Positions 9,191 through 17,090 of a stretch of DNA of 64,000 nt are shown here, piece by piece (positions within the stretch are counted from its first letter, which is position 1; every line of letters starts with the position of its first letter). The stretch is taken from assembly GCF_035013165.1 (NCBI RefSeq), contig NZ_JAYGJQ010000003.1, positions 461,175 to 525,174 on the forward strand, in the 5' to 3' direction. A program made the position numbers and the translations under genes. The notes under the pieces were generated by a model. The model did no database searches. It saw only the letters and a program-made list of their open reading frames with translations, and was not told where the DNA came from. The DNA is from Bacteriovorax sp. PP10 (GTDB lineage: Bacteria; Bdellovibrionota; Bacteriovoracia; Bacteriovoracales; Bacteriovoracaceae).

Positions 9191-9937
9191 ATGTTTTTTG
9201 ATCTTTTTAAAAAAAATTCCTTCCCCAAGCTTGAATCTTTCTATCTGGCACAAAATCACGCGGAAAAATTGAGCTCTTACCCTTGGATGGCCCTGGCCAT
9301 CAATCAAAGGTCGATCTCAGGAAGTCTTCTGACAAAAGAGTTAGTTTTAACTCCAGTGGTGGCGACAAATCCCGGCGTTTCGTTTCAACTTGCTGAACTG
9401 GAAACAGGACTGGTTCATCATGTGTTTGATGCCAATAAAAGAATATTTAGTGGTGAGATTAAAAACGATCTTGAAATAAAAAATACCAGAGTTCTATTTA
9501 ATAATATTTTAGATGCTCTGATTGAAAGAGAGATTAAATATTTCACTGATCAGATGAATAAAAGCACTTTCAGTCCAAGACAAATGGAGAATGAAGAAAA
9601 AGCTCTGGAATGGACGCGTGTGACTTTTGAAATACTAACTAAAGCAGTGTTGGAGAGTTTAACGAATCCTGAATATCTTTTTCAGACGACATTTTTTGCG
9701 GGGATCAATCCAAAATCTGGTAAACATGAAATGAGATTGATAACATTTAATCTCGATATGACATTTTTAATGTTAGACGATAATAATTTACGCGTTTTAA
9801 TTTATAATATGAAACCTGGTGAATCGGCGGAGAATTTAAAGCCTGCTTTGACTGGGGATTATTCTTATAGAAAGCGTGAAATCTTTGATCAGTTTATTAA
9901 TTTACTGTCGGCAATTTCTAAGGGAATGCACGCCTAA
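9191..9937 (+). CDS. Hypothetical cytoplasmic protein
   Basis: I do not recognise this 248-residue protein. There is no signal peptide or membrane segment. It looks mixed alpha/beta, with hydrophobic strands such as LITFNLDMTFLML near residue 190. It is transcribed alone, divergent from murI and convergent with an acetyltransferase gene. Codon use resembles its neighbours, so there is no sign of recent transfer. Confidence 0.65.
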   Translation: MFFDLFKKNSFPKLESFYLAQNHAEKLSSYPWMALAINQRSISGSLLTKELVLTPVVATNPGVSFQLAELETGLVHHVFDANKRIFSGEIKNDLEIKNTRVLFNNILDALIEREIKYFTDQMNKSTFSPRQMENEEKALEWTRVTFEILTKAVLESLTNPEYLFQTTFFAGINPKSGKHEMRLITFNLDMTFLMLDDNNLRVLIYNMKPGESAENLKPALTGDYSYRKREIFDQFINLLSAISKGMHA

Positions 9938-9988
9938 GAGGTAAGAGGTGCCAGCAGACTTGTGGTAGAGCAACTGCTAACTAAATAG

Positions 9989-10480
9989 CTAATCGAGCAA
10001 TTGCTTTTGCATATAATAACAAACTTCATCATCCGAACGTCCAGAAACTTCTTTAAATTTTCGATACCCCAATTGATCATAAAACTGGATGGCCTGAGTA
10101 TTCCAATTATCCACTCCCAAAGTAAGAACTTTAATTCCCAATTCAAAAGCTTCAAACTCTAAAGCATCCATCAGAGAAAATCCTATACCTTGTCTTTGCT
10201 GATCACTCCTCACACGCAAATCATGGATATGAGCGATCTCATGCCCATTGGCCAACTCGGGATCATTATCTGCATTCTTCATGATCAATTGAACATAAGC
10301 ACATGGTGATAAATCTTCATTGCGACCCAAAAAGAAAAGACGATTCTCAACTTCTTTAAGTTCTTGTTCATATCGTTTTATATTTGAAGCGGCTTCGACT
10401 TCAGTTATGGGGTAAGAGGCCCTGACTTTTAATAAGTCATCAACAGTTATTTGATCATTTCCAATTTGAATTTTAAGCAT
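9989..10480 (-). CDS. GNAT-family N-acetyltransferase
   Basis: The 163-residue protein has the GNAT core: strand IHDLRVRSDQQRQGIGFSLM contains the acetyl-CoA pyrophosphate-binding Q/R-x-x-G-x-G/A motif (QRQGIG). It is followed by VLTLGVDNWNTQAIQFYDQLGY, the classical N-x-x-A-x-x-F/Y-Y-x-x-x-G-F/Y ending. It transfers acetyl groups to an unknown amine. The N-terminal 45 residues are atypical. Endonuclease III lies just behind on the same strand. Confidence 0.85.
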   Translation of the reverse strand: MLKIQIGNDQITVDDLLKVRASYPITEVEAASNIKRYEQELKEVENRLFFLGRNEDLSPCAYVQLIMKNADNDPELANGHEIAHIHDLRVRSDQQRQGIGFSLMDALEFEAFELGIKVLTLGVDNWNTQAIQFYDQLGYRKFKEVSGRSDDEVCYYMQKQLLD

Positions 10481-10497
10481 AAACCTCTTTATCGAAT

Positions 10498-11151
10498 TTA
10501 TTTCTTCGTCTTAACCGGAGTCTTCCTCAGAAAATTAAGTGAAGAACAAAGATCACACTGAAGCCCATCGCACCCTCTGGCCGTACAATGCTCTCTTCCG
10601 TAAAAAATGATCTGCAAATGCAGCTTATTCCATTTATCTCTCGGAAAAACTTTCTTTAAATCTTCTTCTGTCTGCTCAACATTCTTTCCGGCAGTAAGAC
10701 CCCATCTTTGAGCAAGTCTATGAATGTGAGTGTCTACTGGAAACGCCGGCACACCAAAACTTTGGGCCATAACAACTGAAGCTGTTTTATGTCCAACACC
10801 AGGAAGCTCTTCAAGGCCTTCAAAGCTCTGTGGCACTTCACCGTTATATTTATCAAGAAGAATTTGCGACAAATCAGAAATCGCTTTCGACTTCCTCGGT
10901 GCTAGTCCACACGGTCTGATGATGTCTTCGATTTCAGAAACAGGAACCTTCACCATTTTCTGAGGCGTATTAGCTCTCTTAAATAGCTTAGGAGTGATTT
11001 GATTCACACGAACGTCAGTACACTGAGCTGAAAGTAAAACCGCGATTAAAAGCGTATAAGGATCTGTGTGATCCAGTGGAATTGGTGTTTCCGGATACAA
11101 CTCTTCTAATCTTTGAACAATGTAATCTGCTTTTTCTTGTTTTAAATTCAT
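10498..11151 (-). CDS. nth: Endonuclease III (DNA glycosylase/AP lyase)
   Basis: The 217-residue length fits. The helix-hairpin-helix LEELPGVGHKTASVV contains the catalytic Lys, and VDTHIHRLAQRWGL the catalytic Asp. The enzyme removes oxidised pyrimidines in base excision repair. The C-terminal cysteines read HCTARGCDGLQCDLC, giving C-x4-C-x4-C-x2-C rather than the textbook C-x6-C-x2-C-x5-C of the [4Fe-4S] loop, so cluster geometry may differ. Confidence 0.92.
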   Translation of the reverse strand: MNLKQEKADYIVQRLEELYPETPIPLDHTDPYTLLIAVLLSAQCTDVRVNQITPKLFKRANTPQKMVKVPVSEIEDIIRPCGLAPRKSKAISDLSQILLDKYNGEVPQSFEGLEELPGVGHKTASVVMAQSFGVPAFPVDTHIHRLAQRWGLTAGKNVEQTEEDLKKVFPRDKWNKLHLQIIFYGREHCTARGCDGLQCDLCSSLNFLRKTPVKTKK

Positions 11152-11189
11152 GCGATTATTATCGCACTTGAGAGCTGGTTTATCAAAAG

Positions 11190-12380
11190 TTAATTGATGA
11201 TAGAATTAATCAACTCAAGGCAATTATCAGAAGATCCATTAACTGGAGCAAGTCTCAGTTTTTCAAATACCGGCCCTAGTAAATTTTTAACGTGCTGATT
11301 CGCATCTTGTCTTGAGGCCGTGCCATTTCTAAATGATCTTGCCAAGTCGTGAGACCAAAGCCAAACGTTATCAAGTTTAGGATCTTCAACCCCACTGACT
11401 GTTGTCCCCCAAATATTTAAGGGAACACGCACGTTTGCATCAGGTTGAATACCGCCGGCCACTTTAGGGTCGATTAAAATATTAGTTCCATAAAAATGTC
11501 TGGCCTCTTTCGTGAATTTTTCTACGGTCAAAAATCCTCCAAAATCTAAAACTGCTCCACCTTTTGTTCCTTGAACATTAATTCTCTCGAACGAATCTGA
11601 ACGGTAAGCTCCCGCTGAAGTTAAACCATAATGTCTCAAGACATTTTCAACTTTTAGTGAATCCGTCTCATTCATTAAACTCATGTATCCCGTAGATCTT
11701 GAATGGGCCTGACGAAGAACAATTCCCGCAGGAGAAGTCGATTGATCACCATGTTTTAAATCAAAACCGGCATCAATAACGGCATAAGTCCCGACTGTTT
11801 TTAATCCACTCTGACTATGTTGAAAAACTCTATTCACCATTTTCTCATACACAAATTCTCTTATACACTCTCCAAGAGTGGCCAGACCATCGCCGTGGTC
11901 TTGAAGCGCAGGCTTCAATGCTCCCACACCTTTTGCATCAATCAGACCAATAGGATTTTCGGTTCCCGGTGCATTCACCGGAATAACTAAAGCACGTCCA
12001 TAATCAGGTGGACGGTAAGCAGTTTTTTTATCATATGACAGAATCGGAGTGTTCACGACTTCTTGCTTGGCCTGTGAATCAGACATCACGGCCGTATTTC
12101 TTAGAAGCCACCAGTCTATTTCATCATTGGAAATATTGGCGAGCTCGGGAAAATCTTTTCTTAATAATCCATAATCAGCAAAAACAATTTTTGCATTTGA
12201 AAGAATCACTACCGATTCTTTTTTCGAGGCAGGATGAACATCATCAATTGCTCTTAAAGCAGAATTTGTAACATAGGTCGACTCTTCGGCCGGCGTGCGT
12301 TCATAAAAAGTTTTAGTCTGAGGTCCAGAGCATGAAACTGCTATGAAGAGAAATAAAATTAATATGATGAGCTTATTCAT
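11190..12380 (-). CDS. Lipoprotein with SelO-like kinase-fold signature
   Basis: A signal peptide with lipobox AVSC makes this a 396-residue lipoprotein. Its middle reads IDAKGVGALKP, then HGDGLATLGECIREFVYEKM, then PAGIVLRQAHSR. This follows the order and wording of SelO/YdiU pseudokinase AMPylases (LKGAGxTP, GDGRAxLxxxIREF, PGAVLxRVA). A later VLDFGGFL could be the Asp of the metal site. The usual SelO N-T-D-N segment is not seen. If correct, this would be an envelope-located relative of a normally cytosolic enzyme. Assignment is from remembered motifs only. Confidence 0.45.
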   Translation of the reverse strand: MNKLIILILFLFIAVSCSGPQTKTFYERTPAEESTYVTNSALRAIDDVHPASKKESVVILSNAKIVFADYGLLRKDFPELANISNDEIDWWLLRNTAVMSDSQAKQEVVNTPILSYDKKTAYRPPDYGRALVIPVNAPGTENPIGLIDAKGVGALKPALQDHGDGLATLGECIREFVYEKMVNRVFQHSQSGLKTVGTYAVIDAGFDLKHGDQSTSPAGIVLRQAHSRSTGYMSLMNETDSLKVENVLRHYGLTSAGAYRSDSFERINVQGTKGGAVLDFGGFLTVEKFTKEARHFYGTNILIDPKVAGGIQPDANVRVPLNIWGTTVSGVEDPKLDNVWLWSHDLARSFRNGTASRQDANQHVKNLLGPVFEKLRLAPVNGSSDNCLELINSIIN

Positions 12381-12512
12381 AAGGGGCTTTTCGTCTTAAT
12401 ATTAAATAAGTTTAACATTAGACAATATACCTGAGCGTTTAGCTTTCTGTCTTTTTTGAGGAAATTAATACTTATTACTTCTCATTTTTTCACAGTGGTT
12501 TAAAATAACTTA

Positions 12513-12596
12513 ATGGTAAAAACTTTTATCGATGAAGTAAAAAATCTGCTCACTCCAAATTGCACTCGCTCTTCAATCCCCCATGGCCACAACTAG
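12513..12596 (+). CDS. Possible 27-codon leader ORF (doubtful)
   Basis: An ATG-initiated frame of 27 codons ends in TAG, and the AGGAAA just ahead of the next gene overlaps that stop. The geometry could couple translation of the two frames. It has no clear ribosome binding site of its own, so it may be chance. Confidence 0.15.
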   Translation: MVKTFIDEVKNLLTPNCTRSSIPHGHN

Positions 12597-12609
12597 GAAA
12601 ATATTAAGA

Positions 12610-12903
12610 ATGAAATCATTATTAGTGATAGTCGCTTCTCTGCTTTTTTCATCTCAAATCAACACTGAAACCAATAGTAAGCGCGAACTGACCGACTCCT
12701 TCACGGACGTCATAAAATCCATCTCCGAAGAAGATAAGGTCCTTACTGTCAAATTTCTTAGGCATACTGCAGTCTATAGAGTGGCCCTAGACCACCCTCA
12801 ATTCGCAGAAATTAAAGCAAAATTAGAAAAGGCAAAAAAAGTTGATCAAAAGGTGAAAGTCGTTGCTATAATACCTTCAATGACGATCAAAGATATTGTA
12901 TAG
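12610..12903 (+). CDS. Small exported hypothetical protein
   Basis: The Met at 12610 is preferred because it yields a standard signal peptide (MKSLLVIVASLLFSSQ); an ATG at 12583 would only add nine residues. The mature part is about 80 residues, highly charged, with no recognised domain. The next gene follows 32 bases later on the same strand. The 230-base region upstream holds no other convincing feature apart from a weak leader ORF. Confidence 0.55.
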   Translation: MKSLLVIVASLLFSSQINTETNSKRELTDSFTDVIKSISEEDKVLTVKFLRHTAVYRVALDHPQFAEIKAKLEKAKKVDQKVKVVAIIPSMTIKDIV

Positions 12904-12935
12904 AATAACCGTCCGGGCCCCTAGGAGGAAAGCCA

Positions 12936-13187
12936 GTGAAATTAGATGTTGTCCAAGATGCTAAAGATCATACATTCACAATTGCAGTTAAACTTGATCA
13001 ATTCAAAACCCTGCGCGATTATGAAATCATTCACAACCTCATCAATGCTCTTTCATTAGAGTTCGATCTAGACCCAGAAATTTCTGTGGAAGATTTGAAA
13101 AACATTGTTCATGAAGCAAAGAACGAAGAGTCCACTGAGATCACGTGTGAAATCGGTCCAGATGGAATTGACGTAGAGTTCGAATAA
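12936..13187 (+). CDS. Small acidic hypothetical protein
   Basis: The 83-residue protein starts at GTG with a strong AGGAGG seven bases upstream, which fixes the start. It is acidic, lacks cysteine clusters or a signal peptide, and ends TCEIGPDGIDVEFE. No family recognised. It converges on the CpaF gene with only four bases between the stops. Confidence 0.65.
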   Translation: MKLDVVQDAKDHTFTIAVKLDQFKTLRDYEIIHNLINALSLEFDLDPEISVEDLKNIVHEAKNEESTEITCEIGPDGIDVEFE

Positions 13188-13191
13188 GCTC

Positions 13192-14334
13192 TTAAGCTGC
13201 TTCGCCCTTATCGCCTCTTAATTTTTGATTGTACCATTCAGGAGCAAGGAAATTGCTTTTTGGAAACGGTAGTTTATTGACGATAATATCTTCAAAGAAT
13301 GACGGCACGTAATTACACGCCACCATTTCTCCCAGATATTTTCCAGTCTCAGGATCTTTTCCTGTTTGTACCCATTTAAAAATATCGCGCGAAATGTAGT
13401 TTCCGTTTTTATCGATACCGGTAATTTCTGAAACGTGAGAAGTTCTTCTTCCCCCGTCATGGTAACGCGAGCATTGAACGACAATTTGCATAGCAGATGC
13501 AACCATCTTACGAATAGCGTCCGCAGGAATTTTTGTATCACCCATCAGACATAAAGTTTCTAAACGTGTGCAAGCATCAACTGGATTGTTCGCATGGACT
13601 GTTCCCATTGAACCATCGTGACCTGTGTTCATAACCTGGATAAGATCTAGTGCTTCTTCACCACGAACCTCTCCAACAATAATTCTATCTGGACGAAGTC
13701 TCATGGCCGACACAACCAGGTCACGAATCGTGATCTCAGTGACGCCTCTTTCAGAGTCTGCTTTTCTGGTTTCAAAGTTTACAACGTGCTCAGCTTTTAC
13801 CTGTAGCTCGGCCGCATCTTCAATAATAATTAAGCGTTGAGTTTTTGGAATTCTCGACCCCAAAACGTTTAACATGGTCGTCTTTCCAGAACCCGTACCA
13901 CCTGAAACAATAATATTTTTTCCCAGGAACATACAGATATCTAAAAATCTTGCTGCCTCTTTTGATAATGAACCAAAAGTGATTAAATCATTCAGTGTTA
14001 ATTTTTCTTTTGAAAACTTTCTGATAGCAACCGTCGTTCCATTTTTTGCCATTGGAGGTAAAACAACGTGGATACGAGATCCATCGGGAAGGCGGGCATC
14101 GAGACGAGGATTGTCTTTATCAATTCTTCTACCAACCGACTGAGCAATCGCTCTCATCGCTGATACAAGTGCTTCTTCATTGTGAAATTGAGCATCAGTT
14201 TTATAGACGAGACCTTTTTTTTCCACGAAAATTTCTTTGGGCCCGTTGATCATGATTTCAGATACGCCGGCGTCCTCAAGAAGTTCCTTGATTGGATATA
14301 AAAACTGGTCAATTGCATCGCTAAATACTGACAT
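13192..14334 (-). CDS. CpaF/TadA-type secretion ATPase
   Basis: This 380-residue cytoplasmic ATPase has the hallmarks of the type II/IV secretion (VirB11/TadA) family: EIMINGP, Walker A SGGTGSGKTT, the Asp box LIIIEDAAELQ, RMRPDRIIVGEVRGEEALD (Walker B) and the His box GTVHANNP. Members power Tad pili or related machines. No pilin, TadB/C or secretin gene is next to it. Its only partner is the cupredoxin-like gene nine bases upstream. CpaF is a better match than PilT or VirB11 by its N-terminal segment. Confidence 0.88.
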   Translation of the reverse strand: MSVFSDAIDQFLYPIKELLEDAGVSEIMINGPKEIFVEKKGLVYKTDAQFHNEEALVSAMRAIAQSVGRRIDKDNPRLDARLPDGSRIHVVLPPMAKNGTTVAIRKFSKEKLTLNDLITFGSLSKEAARFLDICMFLGKNIIVSGGTGSGKTTMLNVLGSRIPKTQRLIIIEDAAELQVKAEHVVNFETRKADSERGVTEITIRDLVVSAMRLRPDRIIVGEVRGEEALDLIQVMNTGHDGSMGTVHANNPVDACTRLETLCLMGDTKIPADAIRKMVASAMQIVVQCSRYHDGGRRTSHVSEITGIDKNGNYISRDIFKWVQTGKDPETGKYLGEMVACNYVPSFFEDIIVNKLPFPKSNFLAPEWYNQKLRGDKGEAA

Positions 14335-14342
14335 CTTATTCC

Positions 14343-14909
14343 TTAATCTTCTGTCGCCAGATCTCTTCCACCAAAGCCAATCATTTCACGTTCCTGATCT
14401 TTTGGTGTTTCGTCTTTTTGTACTCTATCGTGGTCTAAGTCGATGTAGTCTTCTTTCATTTCTGAACGCTTAATCTGCACCCATTCACTAGGTGTATCTT
14501 TCGGCTTCCAGACTTTAACCATATCCGAGGCAAGACCACGCCTTGCTGTCTCATCTCTATCGGCTCCTTTCTCTAAAACCATGACCCTACCGGTGAAGGT
14601 ATTGTTGGGGCAATTGAATTGAAAAACACCTACTTTATCGAAGAAGACTTCCGCCTCTGCGATTTTATCTTTTACCGGACTCGAAAAAACACTTTTATCA
14701 GGAATATTAAAACAAGCTGAATCCATCCCTACGGCCGTTACAAAGAAGCGAACCTTCTCACCCTTGTAGACAACGATACGATTGGGGTAAAAGCCTTCTT
14801 TGCCGATAATGACGGCCTGTTCGCGGTATGGAACATCAAGAGACTGCTCTTTGAAATAAGTTTCCTGAAGGGCATAGGCCTTTTGATAAAAAAGCGCCAT
14901 GACGGTCAC
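14343..14909 (-). CDS. Exported cupredoxin-like protein
   Basis: Residues 30-110 read like a cupredoxin beta-sandwich (FYPNRIVVYKGEKVRFFV, then FFDKVGVFQFNCPNNTFTGRVMV). However, the usual His-containing copper loop (C-x-H-x-M) is largely absent. A charged 70-residue tail follows. The first canonical start is the GTG at 14909, which cuts into the signal peptide. The frame stays open upstream, and a full signal peptide beginning with Lys-Lys is restored if translation starts at an ATC at 14936, preceded by GAGAGG. The gene leads directly into cpaF. Confidence 0.65.
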   Translation of the reverse strand: MTVMALFYQKAYALQETYFKEQSLDVPYREQAVIIGKEGFYPNRIVVYKGEKVRFFVTAVGMDSACFNIPDKSVFSSPVKDKIAEAEVFFDKVGVFQFNCPNNTFTGRVMVLEKGADRDETARRGLASDMVKVWKPKDTPSEWVQIKRSEMKEDYIDLDHDRVQKDETPKDQEREMIGFGGRDLATED

Positions 14910-14995
14910 GAGTCCTATGTATGATAATTTCTTGATAACGACCTCTCGGAGATAATTAGTTCTCTAGAGTCTTGTCGGTATCCGACGAAATAACT

Positions 14996-15277
14996 TTAAT
15001 CAGGCTTATTCAGAGATTTGTAAACGAAATTTGGTTGGATTTTGAAGTTCTTACCACCTATTTTTTTTAAGGCAGCAACTCCCGGGTCTTTTTTGTATTG
15101 GATGAGAAAGTTCCCTCTGCTTAAGGGTCTTAATTGATCGGGTGGGTATTTTTTCAAAGTGCTCTTTAATGTTTCGGCCGTCATATGTGGGCCTGTGACG
15201 ATATATTCTGTAAGGGCTTTTCTTTCTAAAGAAAAAACTGAAGTGCTAAAAAATAATAAAATTAAAAAAAACTTCAT
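14996..15277 (-). CDS. Secreted stand-alone propeptide/inhibitor-I9-like protein
   Basis: The 93-residue product has a signal peptide (cleavage near VFSLE). Its C-terminus (KIQPNFVYKSLNKPD) mirrors the end of the propeptide of the upstream subtilase (HAQPNYIYHALLAPND), and the body has the size of an I9 propeptide. Its start overlaps the subtilase stop by four bases (ATGA), so translation is coupled. Inferred role: trans-acting chaperone or inhibitor of the protease. An unrelated small periplasmic protein is the alternative. Confidence 0.55.
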   Translation of the reverse strand: MKFFLILLFFSTSVFSLERKALTEYIVTGPHMTAETLKSTLKKYPPDQLRPLSRGNFLIQYKKDPGVAALKKIGGKNFKIQPNFVYKSLNKPD

Positions 15278-17082
15278 GGAACTTTTACCGCTGCGACACC
15301 TGTTGGTGTATTAATATAATTAAGAGATCCAATAGCACTCACCGCTTTTCCTGTTGAAGTTTTACCAGCAAGAGATGCCGTCGCCACGCCACCACGTTTA
15401 ATAGAATTAGCGACGTCACTGTAAGTATAACTTGGATTATAAGCGTAAATCATAGCTGCTAAACCCGCCACATGTGGAGCGGCCATCGAAGTTCCGCTGA
15501 TCACATTGTAAGATGTCGTGTTGTAGGCCAGAGTATCAATTGAAAAATTTGAAACGTTAACTCCTAAATCAACACCAGAGCTGTCTGTAACAAGGTTAAA
15601 TCCAATACTAAAAGGACTTCCTAACAATGACGTGATCTCATATTCAAAAGGCTCACGGTAACCGTAGGTCGTTCCTGAAAATGTATCAAGTTTTGTTCCG
15701 CTGGCCATTGGATCAGTTGTGCCACTCTTACTATAAATTGATATAGAGTCGCCAGCATCGACGTCAGTCATCAAGTAAAAATTTAAAGTCGCAACATCAA
15801 CAGAGGAAGGATTAAAACTTTTCCACGCCCTTGCATCCATATTGTTTAAATACTTCGCAGTACTGTAGTTATAATTAGTAGGATTAACCAGGCAACTGAC
15901 AGGTGAGCCAAAATTTAAATCTTTGTAGCCCCATCCTGAAGCGGCCGTGCTGGAAAAACTCCATCCTGCTTTTAACGTATCAGTCACAGATGAGTGAGTT
16001 CCGGGCCATGTACTTACAATATTAACTCCCGGCGCTCCGACGTCCACGTGAGTTATTCCATAATTAGAAAAAGAGGCCAATGAATAATCCTGAGCTAAGG
16101 CCGCAACACAAACGATATTATTCTGAGCATAGTCACATGGATAAATTAGTGTTGAACCGTCATCGTTATTTGTTCCATCATTTCCTGCGGCGGCCACGAC
16201 CAAAACATTATGATTAAGAGCGTACGTCATTGCATCACTTTCAAATTGACCAAACTCACTTCCCCCTAAACTCATATTGATGACTTTAGCACCGTTATCA
16301 ACCGCAAAATTAATACCGTCAATTATATCGGCCGATGTTCCAGATCCCGTTGTATCTAAAACTCTTATGGCCATCAATTTTACTTTCCAGCATACACCGG
16401 TACTACCAGTGCCATTATTTCCAACGGCACCAATTGTTCCTGCAACGTGTGTTCCATGGCCATTAGAATCCATCGGATCATTGTCATTATTTACAAAGTC
16501 ATAACCGTGATTTGGATAGCTCGCTCCCCCATCCCACATATTATTTACTAGATCACCTTGATTATAATTAATTCCTGTATCGATAACGGCCACGATGACT
16601 GAGGAGCAGTCCGTGATAGTATTCCATGCATATTCCAGATTCATATCCTTACCGGACACACCTGGATTGTTTGTCGGTCTCGGAGTGTCGGGACCACCGG
16701 CCGAAATAATCGTTTGTCCGGTATTTTTTAATCCCCACAATTGCCCATAACGAGGGTCATTGGGAGCTAGTAATGCATGATAAATATAATTGGGTTGAGC
16801 ATGAAGAACATCAGGATCTTGCTTAAATTCTTCAATCGCCTCTTTTATGTTGAGAGTTTTTTTTAGCTTAACTCTATTCCAACCTTTTTTCATCTGCTTG
16901 CCGATCCTGACTCCACCTTCTCTTTCAATGGCAACACTCTGATCAAAAGAACTCATTGTAGCTTTATACTTCACCAGTATCTCGCCGGTGACAAAATTGG
17001 ATTTTAAATTTTTCGAATGGGCCGAAAAAACATTTCCAGAAAAAATTAATAAACTCACAAATATTAAATTTTTAATCTTCAT
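15274..17082 (-). CDS. Secreted subtilisin-like serine protease (S8) with a domain inserted before the catalytic Ser
   Basis: The 602-residue protein has a signal peptide and an I9-type propeptide (30-107). The catalytic domain carries Asp168 (VIDTGINY), His209 (NGHGTHVAG), oxyanion Asn301 (AAAGNDG) and Ser532 (SGTSMAAPHVAGL). Between GAPGVNIVST and VISGTSMA lies about 165 residues of Ser/Thr-rich beta sequence, where ordinary subtilases have about 15. This looks like an inserted beta-sandwich. The enzyme should digest proteins outside the cell or in the periplasm. It belongs to a four-gene operon with a beta-barrel, a repeat lipoprotein and a propeptide-like protein. Confidence 0.92.
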   Translation of the reverse strand: MKIKNLIFVSLLIFSGNVFSAHSKNLKSNFVTGEILVKYKATMSSFDQSVAIEREGGVRIGKQMKKGWNRVKLKKTLNIKEAIEEFKQDPDVLHAQPNYIYHALLAPNDPRYGQLWGLKNTGQTIISAGGPDTPRPTNNPGVSGKDMNLEYAWNTITDCSSVIVAVIDTGINYNQGDLVNNMWDGGASYPNHGYDFVNNDNDPMDSNGHGTHVAGTIGAVGNNGTGSTGVCWKVKLMAIRVLDTTGSGTSADIIDGINFAVDNGAKVINMSLGGSEFGQFESDAMTYALNHNVLVVAAAGNDGTNNDDGSTLIYPCDYAQNNIVCVAALAQDYSLASFSNYGITHVDVGAPGVNIVSTWPGTHSSVTDTLKAGWSFSSTAASGWGYKDLNFGSPVSCLVNPTNYNYSTAKYLNNMDARAWKSFNPSSVDVATLNFYLMTDVDAGDSISIYSKSGTTDPMASGTKLDTFSGTTYGYREPFEYEITSLLGSPFSIGFNLVTDSSGVDLGVNVSNFSIDTLAYNTTSYNVISGTSMAAPHVAGLAAMIYAYNPSYTYSDVANSIKRGGVATASLAGKTSTGKAVSAIGSLNYINTPTGVAAVKVP

Positions 17083-17090
17083 AAAATATC

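Noticed and set aside
9934..10155. 73-residue minus-strand frame at the end of the acetyltransferase gene
   Set aside because: Out-of-frame shadow of the GNAT gene with no ribosome binding site.
12008..12271. 87-residue plus-strand frame inside the SelO-like lipoprotein gene
   Set aside because: Overlaps a long coding frame completely and lacks start signals.
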